From: Knufia peltigerae
Lineage: Eukaryota > Ascomycota > Eurotiomycetes > Chaetothyriales > Trichomeriaceae
Length of the DNA: 64,000 nt
Assembly: GCA_030247855.1 (NCBI GenBank)
Contig: JAPDRN010000064.1
Location: 62,001-126,000 of the forward strand
Reading direction: 5' to 3'
Each line of letters begins with the position of its first letter. Within the stretch, counting starts at the first letter, position 1. Position numbers and translations under genes: made by a program. This document shows, piece by piece, positions 11,503 through 22,834 of the stretch. The notes below the pieces were generated by a model. That model worked only from the letters and a program-made list of their open reading frames with translations. It was not told where the DNA came from and did no database searches.

Positions 11503-13314
11503 ATGGGTTCACCATTCTCCAAAGGGTGCAAGACCTGTCGGAAACGCAAAGTCAAGGTACGTTGACCTCATTTTGTGCTGCACCTGCAGCAAGAATACAC
11601 ACCCCTGTCATACCTCGCAAAGCGGCATGGGCTGAGGCTGAAGGACTCCGTACCCAACAGTGCGGAGAGGAGCAACCGCTCTGTAAGCGATGTACTCGGG
11701 CGGGTCTACAATGCGAGGGCTATCCCAAGCCGGCATTACGCTTCCAGATTCTACTTCCACCTGGGAGTAACCCCCCTTCTCCTCCTCGAGACGGAAGGAC
11801 CACGAACCACCAGGATGAGTATGATTCAGAAGAAGCGAGGTCGAGATTGTCCGGGCAGAGTGAAGCTCCACTACGCAAACCCATCTCAGTGCCTACGGAA
11901 CAGAAAGCTCGAGAACTTTTGCATTGTGCCGTCTTGATCGATACACGTTCAAACTGGCCGACTTCGAATGACCCCAGCTTAGCGTCCCCTGTCTGGCCAC
12001 GATGGCCGATCCCGTACAGGTCCTGGCTCGCTTACATCCCCGGTCGGCTCGGTTACAGCAGATCATTAGACGCCGCAAGTGAGCTGCTAGTCGTGGCCAC
12101 CAGAGCATGTCGCTGTTCTGACCCCAGTACTCAGAGCGTCCAGGAAATCTGCCGGACACCCTACGTACAGGCCCTACGCTCTCTTCAGGAGGCGATCACG
12201 ACTCCCGAGGAAGCCCTTTCCGCAGAAGTACTTTGCGCCACGATGCTGCTGGGTCTCTACGAGGTAAGTAGTGTCCCTGTCCTATTTCATGTTTTCTTGA
12301 AGAAGGTGTTTGAGTTGCTTATTCTCCTTCTTATCACAGTTGATGGTCAACAGGGATGATTGCCGATGGTTGACACACGCCGGTGGTGCTTCTCGCCTGA
12401 TCCAACTTCGAGGTTCTTCGAGACACCTCGAGACCGATTTCGAAAAAGCTTTGTTCCAGGTACAGCTTCCTCTGGCTGTGTTGAAGGCTAGAACCCCACG
12501 GGCAACCGACGCAACAACACTTCCAAGTCTTCCATATCTCGACACACCCGAGTGGGCTCGGGTCATAGAAGCCACAAACGTTCCTTCGAATGGACCATTG
12601 TACTATTTCCCCACTCGAGCCCGGTTGTATCAGATGTTGCTTCAATTACCGCGATTACGCAGAGAGATCCTCCACGTGCTCGAGTCTGCTTCTGCTGCTG
12701 CTGGCGATGAAACTACCCTCGATCAGGATTACGTCGAGAGGCTTCTGAGGTCGTTGGTAGACCGGTGGACAGAGGCACGACAGATCTTTAGTCTTTGGAT
12801 AGACCATGTTACTCAGTGGACACAGCCAGCGGGTACTACTAGTACTTACCAAGATACAAATTCAACAAACAACGAGCAACAATACACCGAAGCAGAAATG
12901 TTTACGGCGTTACCCAAAAGAGATGGCGAAACCTCAACGATACACCTTAGACCACACCAGATTCACACCTATACGACTTTCAACGTCCTCTTACACGAGA
13001 CAAATATGGAATTGCTCTGTTTCCAATGGGATGATGAGCTGGTTCTCGACAGCAAACATCTCGCGAACGAGAGGGTAAGAGCTTCTGAATATATAGAGAG
13101 GAACGCACCTTTTCTGGCCCGCTCGTGTCCTCGGTTCACGGTGCCGTGGACGGTTCAGGCTCGAATCATGACGGCTGCTCTGGAAGATTGGTCCCGCAGG
13201 TCCAATTCGAGATCAAATTCACGAATGACCTTCTCTCATGCTTGGGTAGATCCAGAAGTTTGGTCCAGATGGATCAGTGGGAGTTATTATTGTGGCAATG
13301 TCGCCATTTCCTGA
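11503..13314 (+). CDS. Zn2Cys6 fungal transcription factor
   Basis: Three exons (11503-11556, 11661-12263, 12340-13314; introns of 104 and 76 nt) give 543 residues. The binuclear cluster is split by intron 1: GCKTCRKRKVK in exon 1 and CGEEQPLCKRCTRAGLQC in exon 2. This restores the six Cys of CX2CX6CX6CX2CX6C at residues 9-36. Splitting just before the third Cys is common in this family. The middle part carries LLGLYELMVN and WLTHAGGASRLIQLRG, the usual start of the fungal regulator (DUF3468-type) domain. The gene converges with an old yellow enzyme only 157 bp away, so that enzyme is a possible target, though this is unproven. The exon 3 3' end is taken at the first stop. A further unrecognised intron in the ALFQVQLP region is possible. 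Confidence 0.88.
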
Positions 13315-13471
13315 AGGTTCAAAATCTTCTACTTGATCATGGCATGATATATCTAGACTTATATTTCCAACATCTCGACCCACGGCCGCATTCGCACTTT
13401 TGCTTTCCGCACAGCCGTTTCTACAGATTTTGTGCTTTGAAACCACAACAACAGCGTGATGGTTTGACGAA

Positions 13472-14844
13472 TCAATTCCTCCCCGGCATCTTGCGGCCAG
13501 AGAAACCCCAAGCGATCTGATGGGCCTGAGCGACTTTTGTACCCAGCTCATCGGCCCAGGCCCAAACGAGACCCGGGTTCTTCAAAAAGGCACGACCTAC
13601 AAAGACGGCGTCCAGTTCATCTTCTTGTAGCAGTTTGTTCGCCAATTTACCCTCGTTGATCATACCGACGGTGGCCACGAGCATGTCGTGGCCCAGTCGT
13701 TTCTTGATCATGGTGGCGAAGGGGGCCTGGAACCCGGGCCGCGAATGAATATGCTGAAGGACGTGATTCCCACCGGACGAAACGTCGATCAAGTCGACTC
13801 CCAATCCCGTCAAGCTCGCGGCCAGTTCGACCGTCTGGTCGGGCGTCCAAGATTCGGCAAAGTCCGGGTTCTCCTCTAGCCAGTCGGTGGCGGTGACCCT
13901 CACAAACAGAGGCATCGTTTCCGGCATGTTTTTGCGGGTCACCTGGACGATCTCTCGAGTGAGGCGGGTACGGTTCTCCAAGGGTGGTCCCCCATACTCG
14001 TCGGTACGTTTGTCGTTGACGGCGGGGGAGTGGAAGGAGGAAAGTAAATACCCGTGTGCCGCGTGGACTTCGATCACGTCGAACCCTACCTGGACCGCGC
14101 GACGGGTCGCGGCGGCCCAACCCTCCTTGAGTTCTTCCATCTCGGCCTTGCCCATACAAATCGGTTTGGCCATGGTGTCGGTGAACGCAACGTCCGAAGG
14201 ACCCCAGACGTCAGAAGGCCAACCACCGACGTTTTCCGTCGCCAGCGAGGCGCCCGCCAACCACGGCGCCACGGTGCTGGCTTTCCGCCCGGCGTGGGAC
14301 AGTTGAATTCCAATCTTTTGACCCTGAGAGTGGGCGAAATCGACAATCATCTTTAGAGGTCCCATCTGGGAGTCTTGCCAAAGACCCGAATCTTGAGGTG
14401 TTATGCGACCGTTGGCCAACACTGCCGTGGCTTCGATCATGGTGAGACCGGGACCTCGCATCAGAATTCCGCCCAAGTGTGAGAGGTGCCAATGTGTCAG
14501 GTGCCCATCTTGAGCAGAGTATTGACACATGGGTGAGACCTGTATATTTTCGAATGAACCAAGAAAAGAATTACTTTTGGGAATTGATGTATAGAATAGG
14601 ACAAGAGGAGGAGGAAGGATAGAGTCAGTCAGACGTGGAAGGATACACTTACAAAGATTCGATTTTGAAACTCGACATGCCTAATCTTTAGAGGTTCGAA
14701 CAACTTGGGCACAACAGACACATCGTCGTCTTGAGTGGTGTGTGTCTTCGTACTCCCCGCCACTGGGTCTTGAGCTGGAGTGAAGTAAGAAAGTCCTTCG
14801 ACTCCTTTATTGGGAAGGTCTGGTACGAGTGTTGCTTCGGTCAT
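13472..14844 (-). CDS. NADH:flavin oxidoreductase, old yellow enzyme (YqjM type)
   Basis: Two exons, 14844-14653 and 14539-13472, separated by a 113-nt intron (GTAAGT...ATACAG), encode 419 residues of a FMN-binding TIM barrel. After a ~45-residue leader come LFEPLKIRHVEFQNRIF and, across the junction, VSPMCQYSA, the FMN-binding start with the Cys typical of thermophilic-like OYEs. QLSHAGRKAS follows, then the substrate-anion motif VIEVHAAHGYLL with its two His residues, then DEYGGPPLENRTRL. Near the end, VFVGRAFLKNPG binds the FMN phosphate. The class reduces alpha,beta-unsaturated carbonyls with NAD(P)H. The ATG at 14844 was chosen because the frame upstream reaches only a TTG. It lies tail to tail with the Zn2Cys6 regulator. 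Confidence 0.94.
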
Positions 14845-16485
14845 GATGAGATGGAAATAAGTTCGCACGAGGTTTATCAAGCAGTGTGTTGAATCTCCTT
14901 TTCCTTTCTCTCTGCGCTTGATCTCATCGTATTTATATGACCAGGTAGTACTCCGTACTTACTAACAGTGGGGATTCTTAGTCTCTGTACATCTGGACCG
15001 TTTGGTTCCGGAATGGAACCTCATCCACCAGGGGTCTACTTCCACAGCCCGTAAACGCAGGGGCGTAGGATGGTAGGGGCCTCGTACCGTGCATGAGACG
15101 ATCCACAAATTGCACTTGTAGTATGTATTTCAAATCGAAGCGAGTGCCGCCCTGTGTATGCAGCCATGCATGTCTAATGATACTTGGAATTCGAGATCGG
15201 CAAAATGCAAGCTTAGTAAAGGTTCTTTTTCTGGGAAGAATCGGGCCCAACAACTCACGAGGTGAATCAATCCATTAGCTTGAGATTCCTCTGAGCGACA
15301 ATGCATGCCGATTCAAAGAGATTTTCAGGTGGGCATGAGCAGCCGGTGATCACTGGTCACTGGTCGGAAGAGTGATGATGGTAAGCTCACTAAACTTGTC
15401 CAGGTGTTTGCCTTGTTTTAGTCGGGTGACAGGGTGACGCCTGGAAGATTGACTGAGGCGTCGGTAGGTATGTAATCTCTTCGTATGAGTACATTGCACA
15501 TTCTACAAGTCATGACCCAAGCCTCTAACTTGAGGGAATGTAGATGCATTTACTAGTACTCCATATGGAGTATCAACTAGATTATGGGGGGGTTGGTGAA
15601 AATTGGCCAATAAGACCTCCGTATCCAGGTACGTAAAGTAGAAAGTGGAGTTTTACCTTCGCATCAGCTAGCCCCTTATTCTATAGTCACCCTCTTTCCT
15701 GTCTACATACACTACTATGACCATAAGTTAACTATGCAAGTGTCGCTGATTCATCGCTCCATCCTCAACGCACTGGACACCATCTGACCGTGTACGGGTA
15801 CTCACTTGGCTTGTTACTGAACAATGACCTGAGTATTCTTTCCCCCTCTTCCTCTTCTCCATACATCTTCTATTCTCTACACCGACTTTCGTCCCCTCGA
15901 GACTATGAGGCAAACCTGAGAAGTTCACCATGACAAGGGAAGCAAACACTGGAATGATGATTGCGTGATACCGAGAAGCTACCTTACGCTGCCTGCTTGG
16001 CAATAATTCAACTTCCGATGGATACAAAAAAAATTCCTCGAGAAGATGGCAGCAAAGTACCCAGGTCTTTGTCTTTTTCCAAACAAGCTATACAGGAAAA
16101 TCTGTGCAGACATGAAGCGTTGAAGTAAATGTTGGCTCTCAACCAGCTATTGGTTACATATATATGTATATGTAGGGTAACCACGCTGACAAGCCCAAGC
16201 AGCTCTATGACCAACCCAAACGACGCCTGCTGAATTGTTGCAACAGCGTATATCGTAAGCTTTTACATTGCACCTGACGTGCAATGCCACCAGTATATAT
16301 GTGTAGAAAATGACGTGCAAAGACACCCGAGCTTCACCGTCTGTTGCTGATTGAAAACATTAATGTGTACCATCGACAAAAGACTCCAGTGTACCAATGC
16401 CGGTTTCAAGACAGAAATCGTACAAGTTATCGCTCAAAAGGAAAAAGTATAAGATCAGAGTTGCGTAAGATATAGGTACACAGCA
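14845..16485. other. Intergenic, 1.6 kb
   Basis: Holds the OYE promoter and the 3' UTR of the PHD-finger gene. Visible elements are TACTCCGTA at 14949-14957, a perfect 16-bp palindrome at 15557-15572, CCAGGTACGTA near 15627 and an AT-rich ATATATGTATATGT tract near 16160. Short ORFs look random. Confidence 0.5.
15557..15572. repeat. Perfect 16-bp palindrome
   Basis: TACTCCATATGGAGTA is fully self-complementary and is flanked by CTAG on both sides, giving a longer imperfect palindrome. It resembles two outward halves of the recurring TACTCC motif. Function unknown. Confidence 0.7.
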
Positions 16486-18283
16486 TCACCGGGTACGCTT
16501 TGACTTATGCGCTAGAGGGCTGGCCATCTGGAAGGCTGCTGAAGGCCGCAACGAGCTCTGGCCTTGACGTATGGGCGTCTGGACACAGAAAGCACACATG
16601 TAGACCTGTGGAATCCGCCAGCCATCAATGCCGACGCATGTGGTATGCAGCCACTTGTAACATGAGTCACTAAAAGAATGTGTTGTTAGAAAACGGATCT
16701 ATCATCCAGGCAAAGATCGCCCAGCGGAAGATCAAATGCACTGGCATGACTTACCATTGAACCATCGGCACGGAGCCATCGAGCACTGAAGAATTACAAA
16801 CACATCGTGTACTCATATTACTAGCGAGACTATCCCTGTCCGTGCTTGGCGTGGCCAGCTCGGGATCAGTGACCGTAGTAGGCGATGCGCCATAGGCTCC
16901 ATAGTGACTCTGGTGTAAGGGCGGCGAAGAATGCAGCTGTGCCATGGCATTTAATCCTTGCGACGACATTGAGCGCGAGCGGTCCTCAATAATGGCTCTT
17001 AGCGCGTGCTGGGCATTGCCAGGTGGGCGATCTTCCATTAAGATGTCCATTTCAGCAGTCCCTGGAAGCGGGCGTTTGCGTCTAGCATGCTGACCGCCGT
17101 CAGAACTCCTCGTGTTGGAGGCAGAACTATGCCATAAGGACTGCTTGGCGGAATTTGTCGAAGCCACAGTAGAGCGGGAGTCGGTCTTTGTATGACTGTA
17201 AGACCTGTTGCCTTGATCATATGCATCCCCAGACTCTGGAAAAGCAAAAGAATTGCTCTGGCTTCGCAGCATGTGAAAGTCGGTCTCGTCAAAGGATTCA
17301 GCCTCGCTTTCAGACAACATGTCTGGGTCCATTCCGGAGTTGCGATCGCTGACTATTGTTTTGGCAACACCGTTTTCGTCAATGGCGAGCGACATTGAGG
17401 CACGTTTTGCAATCTGACTGGCAGTAAGCGTACGTGGAATAGGGTCGGCCACTTGTTTCAGAGGAGATGATCTGCCCGGACGATGTTGCTTCATAGGGTC
17501 AGGAGGCGCGGGAGAACGACGCCCGACAAAGGTCGACGATGGTTGAAGCTTCAAAGATCGATCTCCACGAACTCCGGTATGGGTCAGGCTTCTTTTCAAC
17601 CCTGGCCTGCTTTCTTTCCTGGGCGAGACCGGACGTTTTAATGCCTCCATGACTGATCGAGTGATGGAAGGCTGCTTGACGTCGCTTCTTCGCATACGTT
17701 TCAATTCTTGCTCACGCCGAGACTCCTCGAGTTGATGAGCATATGCAGGCCTTTCCGGGACAGGATTGTGGGCGAAACGATTGTGCATCTGATCGGCGGC
17801 ACCGAACCTGCGGGCTGGCGAGCTTAAGAACATACTTGGGTTCTCGACCTGTGGGGGAAGCACTCGAGGCGACGTTGTGAAAGGGGCGGGATACGCAGAA
17901 GCCCCGAAATGAGAATAGCTCGACGATCTCTGAAGCATCGGCAAGTCGTAAGGCTGGTCTTCTGATATAGGAAAAGACGGCTGAGGAGTGTAGCTCGGCA
18001 CGACTGTCGATGAAGACGCAAACGACGTGCTCATGGTCACAGGGCTGAATTGAAAATGATCCTGGTACTGCTGAGGTAGGCTTGATTCGTCAAAGCCAAT
18101 GCTGGCAGGGTCCCAGAACAGTCTCTGGTTGGGGTATGCTGGTGCCGTAGCTGGTCCCGAGAATTGATGGGCATACATCTCCGGCGAGACCTGAAGACTC
18201 GGGAATAGACTGGGAGACTGCTGCATGACTCTGCTCGGTGTTTCTGGCGGGCCCATGAGGGGCCGCTGGTTTGAGCCCATCAT
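16486..18283 (-). CDS. PHD-finger nuclear protein
   Basis: Two exons, 18283-16755 and 16669-16486, with an 85-nt intron, give 570 residues. The first ~490 residues are low complexity, rich in Ser, Pro and Gln, with basic patches such as KRPVSPRKESRPGLKRS and an acidic LSESEAESFDETD. A C4HC3 PHD finger at roughly 498-545 is split by the intron. CVC and DGSVPMVQ lie in exon 1; CDSCYKWLHTTC and YMCAFC lie in exon 2. Such fingers usually read histone H3 tails. No catalytic domain is present, so it is probably a chromatin adaptor. The exact complex is not evident. A tandem ATG (18283 and 18280) gives two possible first residues. A 5' UTR intron is possible but not provable. Confidence 0.85.
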
Positions 18284-20630
18284 GTATATTCTGTCGGGTC
18301 CTTTGGCCAGGACAAGTCAACATAGAACTCTTAGCAGCAGCGAGCCGGCAAGAGATGCTGCAGCCCCCGCGGACCGTTGCCCCTGTCCGAAGGATGCCTC
18401 TGTCGAGCCGTATATTTGGTACAGTCCAGAATAGACAATCGATGCATGGAATCTGGATTCGTGGTAGATGTAATTTAGTTTTTTGAGTCTTGTGTTCTAG
18501 TTCAGGACAAAGTGTCACCACAAGCACCTCCCACGCTCTTGCCTTCCCAATGTATGAATGCCCTCCTCTTCTTGTTTGGATGTTCGGTTCGAAGGGGTCG
18601 ACGTGGTGTGCCGTGAGGAAAAATGAAATTCGTCTCTGTCGTTTCGATCTCGAATCACGCCTGCACTCGTTCAATGCCTCGCCTGCACTGATGATCCTCT
18701 GGGACTCGTCAGCATAGTGCCACCGGTAGACATAGCAACAAAATAATTTTTACGTCTGGGAGTTCTTTGCGAATATTGAAGCAGGATCCACTATACCTGT
18801 CCCACTAGAGAAGTGACAGCATCCAATTCCACCAGCGTACGCTCCGACCAGGAAAGTCGATGCTCTTCGGTACCAGTACAAGAAGGAAGGTTGACTTCGC
18901 TTGCGTTGGACACTCGGTGGTGTGTCTATGGGCACAGCCAATCCTCGAGTTGTCCTGTGTCTTGAAAGCCGGTACGAGCGAGGTCTGTTCTCCCGCAGTG
19001 GAATGCTGCAGGGTGACAACAATGCTTTGCTGTCAGAAAGAACCAGAGAGAGTCCGTCCTCCTAGCTTTCAACGACCCTGTCTCCTTGATACATGTGCAG
19101 TCATTTTGCCGGCCAAGACCATGACTGAAGTGCCTAGGCAGGATCGAGACGGGAATCTGCACAATTGTAGGGGAAAAGTTAAGTGGTCGCATGGGTAGCC
19201 TGAGTTTCTGACATGGTACCCGAGACGGCTACAAGGGACAGGCATCAAGTAGGGTTCGATAGGCCTCGCGGTGGAGGTGGTTTTACGAAAGAAAGGCGGC
19301 ACCTTGCCGGGGTGAGCGACCCTCGCTACAGAGGCATGGAATGATGGCATCGCAGTTATTGGGCACGCGAGGAGGAAGAAGCAGGCAGCAAGTGGTTCAG
19401 TTTGGTGGAGTTGAACAGACTTCCGAGGCATCAGCCTCCTCAACAAGCCTGCACCTGAGTAGGACCCTAGTGAGGAATTGTATTCGTGGATTCCCAGGTA
19501 CAAGCTGTAGCTTACGGAATAGTACGAGGGTGTCTCTCCCTGTGCCTGAAAGTGAAGCTCCTACTAGTGGCCTAGCGACGTTGGGAGACACGTAGTAGTC
19601 GACATGTCAGGCACAAGCCCAGCGCAGGCACAGGCGCAGGCACAAGCGCAGGCACAAAGCAACAAGCTGTCAATGAGGTCGCCAACAACCGTCTTCTCCG
19701 CCTTTGCAAGACATGGTCGAACTCTCGCTCGCCAGAAATCTCCCAGCTTCCTATCCCGGCCGACTCGTCCTAATCCATCCTTCGCTCGCCCTGAATAGCT
19801 TTATCTTTAATTTCCACGTTGTGGGGAGCTCAGGGTAAGCCGATCCCAGACAATCGATATGCCTATCACTCCCCAAGTCGTCGGTCCCCTAAGAGATCTA
19901 TGTATCTGTACAAGAAAATCGGGGTCTTTCCACCTCGATGCTTTGTCGATGCTCCTTATCAGCTCTATCACCAGGCCGACATGCTTGGGGGCACATGAGA
20001 AAGAGACGAGGATGTCCTACTCCTAATCACGCCATGAAAACTCGGGATTGTGTCGGAAGACGGCATCAGACGGCACACTGTTCTTCACATGAAACTTTTC
20101 CATGCCGAATGCGAACTCGCCTCCAAGATTGGCGAGTCAAGATCCACCACCATACTACATCAAAAGGCCCATGGATTGTCCAAGAGTCGTTGTGGCTTGC
20201 TTTGACTGGGGTCAGTGAGGAGGAAGTTGTTTTCCCGAGCCTTGACAACTGCACCTTCGATACTAGTTGGACTCAGCACTCTCCACATTCCCTCTGACGG
20301 TGGATGGTCTTGGTCGAGCTCTCGTCTGGCAAGGACGGCACCTGCGGACCCCATCCCTCGTGCAGGTCGAATTCGATCTAATCGGACGATTAGCCAGCTT
20401 ATGGCTGTTTCGAAGATTCAAAGCGGCCTCCATCTCGTATATTATCAGTATGTGATGACGGGCGGGTAGGGGGTTGGACTTTCGAGACTTGATGCTAATG
20501 AACAATGAATGAACTCCGAGACACAATCCTTTTTGACATATCGGATCGGCTCTTTGAGTTCTGGTCTATGTTGCCATGCCATCAACTATTGTGCTCGTAC
20601 TCGTATCACGTACTCGTAGAGCTTTGGTCA
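18284..20630. other. Long intergenic stretch, 2.3 kb
   Basis: Lies between two minus-strand genes (PHD protein and UBX protein). It contains many short overlapping ORFs on both strands, none with family similarity. One is a 64-codon ORF at 19604-19798 whose start encodes an Ala-Gln run from a GCGCAGGCACAA-type tandem. I see no supported gene. It may be an extended promoter or a noncoding transcript. Confidence 0.45.
19617..19658. repeat. Short CAGGCR tandem repeat
   Basis: About six degenerate copies of a 6-bp CAGGCA/CAGGCG/CAAGCG unit, arranged with a 12-bp higher period. It reads as Ala-Gln repeats in one frame of an unsupported small ORF. Confidence 0.7.
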
Positions 20631-22154
20631 TTAGTCATCCCCCTCTTCACCATCTTCATCTATCGGTTCGACAATTAAGTTGGCGCCCCGGCCAACACGC
20701 TCCCCAATGGATCCTCCGTCATCCAATTCATATACTGTCCTAGGCATGGGCGAGACCAACCGGAAGGAATATATGTGGTCATAATGCTCTGGCTCGTCAA
20801 CGTAGCCCTGGACTTCTCCGGATTCTCTGCTCTTGACGATGTCATAACAATCCACAAAAGCATAGAGTTCATCAAGATCAGCGTCGGCACGAAACTTGCG
20901 AATTACTCGTTCACCAGATGGCATACGTATACTGACTCTTATGGCGTCTTTGGTCTCGACACCAGGCTCGCCTGGCAATGATTGGGCGCGCCACTGCTTC
21001 CACTGGGCAACTTTTTCTCTTCTTTCTTCGATAAGTCTCTGTTGTTCTTGTGCCTCTCGCTCAGCTCGAGCTGCCGCTTCTTCTTGTTCTCGTCTCAGAC
21101 GTGCTCTCTCACGATCCTGGGCAAGTGAACGTTCGTATGCAGAGTCCTGCTCCTGTCGTAGACTACGTGAAGCTGCTTGCTCAGCCCGCTGAGCACGAGT
21201 GGCCCCAAGCTGCGCCTGATGGGTGGTTAAAGCCGTTCCTAGTTTGGCAACAAGTTCGGAAGCAGGCATCGGCCCAGCTGCTCGCATAACCACAGTCATG
21301 GCAGATGAACCAGACTCTGTAGTCTGACAGATCAAGGCGGCAAAGGGGAATTTTGTACACTGGAGATTTGCAGACACCTGGTATGCTTCCGAGTCACGGA
21401 CGTTTCCACCCCAAAGGACAAGTTCATTCTTATGAGAATCCAGGAACGATTTCAGTTGGTTTGACATCAAAGTCTCCTGCACCCAGTTGTGGTTCTCGTC
21501 GTGACTAGGTGAAAGCAGAACCACAAGTAAAAACTTCAAATCCTTTTTTGTGTTGTCGAGGGTCAAGTTGAAGCCTGACTCTTGAAATGGGAGGCTGTTC
21601 TCCCCATACTCTTCGCTGAATTCACGAATGAACCGTCTGGCGTTTTCGGCCGGAGGCAGGGCTCTTCGGACTGGTCGGGATTGCTGTTGGAGCAGACGAT
21701 TGAATATGCGCGAAAGAAAGGTAGGCATTAGGTAGCCCAAGGGTGAGAATAATGTGGTAAAAACTCGGTAGATTATGTTGACTGGCGTAAAGATTATCGA
21801 GAACAACAACGACGGACGGTACTGCGTTTCGACGGCCGCACTAGTGTCGACTCTCTGAACCACATCTTCCGGGTTCTGTCGCGAGACAAGAGGTCTAGTC
21901 GCGGAGAGCAGGGACTCGTATTGCAGGTTCGAAGTTTGTCGAGCGGAAGTAGCAGGAAGGGCAGCCTGTGCTTCGGCTACCGGATCGACCGCTGGTTCTC
22001 CATCGAAGAAGCGAGCGATAGCTATCTGTACATTCCACTCGCACCTCTGCAGAAGCGATATCGCGGCTAAAGGGTCTTGATCTGTCACGGATGTGTATGT
22101 TTGTAAAGCTTCCTGCTGTGCCGGATCCAGCTGCGAGATATCTGGGGCCGACAT
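20631..22154 (-). CDS. ucp10: UBA-UAS-UBX protein (FAF2/UBXD8-like)
   Basis: Single exon of 507 residues. Domains in order: a UBA-like N terminus (DPAQQEALQTYTSVTDQDP to EWNVQIAIARFF, about 8-55); a hydrophobic hairpin around 120-155 (LLFSIIFTPVNIIYRVF and FSPLGYLMPTFL) like the membrane loop of UBXD8; a thioredoxin-like UAS domain (KFLLVVLLSPSHDENHNWVQ); an Arg/Glu-rich coiled coil (about 325-395); and a C-terminal UBX domain (AIRVSIRMPSGERVIRKF). UBX proteins recruit the Cdc48/p97 ATPase. The hairpin points to ER or lipid-droplet membranes and ER-associated degradation. It is head to head with PAN3 over 680 bp. S. pombe Ucp10 is the closest named homologue I know. Confidence 0.92.
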   Translation of the reverse strand: MSAPDISQLDPAQQEALQTYTSVTDQDPLAAISLLQRCEWNVQIAIARFFDGEPAVDPVAEAQAALPATSARQTSNLQYESLLSATRPLVSRQNPEDVVQRVDTSAAVETQYRPSLLFSIIFTPVNIIYRVFTTLFSPLGYLMPTFLSRIFNRLLQQQSRPVRRALPPAENARRFIREFSEEYGENSLPFQESGFNLTLDNTKKDLKFLLVVLLSPSHDENHNWVQETLMSNQLKSFLDSHKNELVLWGGNVRDSEAYQVSANLQCTKFPFAALICQTTESGSSAMTVVMRAAGPMPASELVAKLGTALTTHQAQLGATRAQRAEQAASRSLRQEQDSAYERSLAQDRERARLRREQEEAAARAEREAQEQQRLIEERREKVAQWKQWRAQSLPGEPGVETKDAIRVSIRMPSGERVIRKFRADADLDELYAFVDCYDIVKSRESGEVQGYVDEPEHYDHIYSFRLVSPMPRTVYELDDGGSIGERVGRGANLIVEPIDEDGEEGDD

Positions 22155-22834
22155 TTCGAGGCAGGGTTTGGAATGCCGTCGAGAGAAACGAGGAAGGAAA
22201 GTGTGTTATTGGGTTGACATGTCGCCAAACGAACTTTGGGCAAGCGAACCAAAGAAATTCTGGAACTGAAAGAAGTAGAAGTTGAATCAGTGTTGAATTG
22301 AAACAAATGGACCGATCCACACTGCGACGTCAGTCTCATCAAGTCTACCAGATACAGGTGGACGCGAGGCACGCGGAAGATGGTAAATAGTGTGCAGGAT
22401 GGTGACTATTATTGTGTGCTTGAGACTGCGCCATCGACGTGGACCCTTCTCCTTCCCCATTATTGCCATCGTATCCTCATCCGTACAGTATTCCGTGTCC
22501 CACCAGTCTTATATCATCTCTTGGATTTGACCTGCAACATATGTGTTGAATTTGCCAACGGCGGTCACTGCTCGGTTCTACCTCTACAACGGTCTGGTCG
22601 GCAGCGTTACCATATTCTTTCAACCTTTTCTTTTGGATATTCATCAATCGCCCCAGCATATGCATTCCCTCGCTTGTTATCATTCATTGACTTCGACCCC
22701 CGACTCGACCTAATCATCCCCAGATCCTCCTCACTCCCCCCGTGTACGATGCATTAATGCATATCCGAAGCGATAGGCCTGCTCGGAAGCTGATGGGGCT
22801 TGGTGCCATGTGTGAAAACTCTTGCTGAACGATT
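22155..22834. promoter_or_regulatory. Divergent promoter region ucp10 / PAN3
   Basis: 680 bp between divergent starts. A 125-codon ORF at 22380-22757 sits inside the presumed PAN3 leader. It has no similarity and is not called. Confidence 0.45.

Noticed and set aside
18090..18674. 194-codon minus frame upstream of and overlapping the PHD-finger gene
   Set aside because: It overlaps the start of a supported gene in another frame and has no recognisable domain.
22380..22757. 125-codon plus frame in the PAN3 leader
   Set aside because: No similarity; PAN3 start and junctions are well supported downstream.
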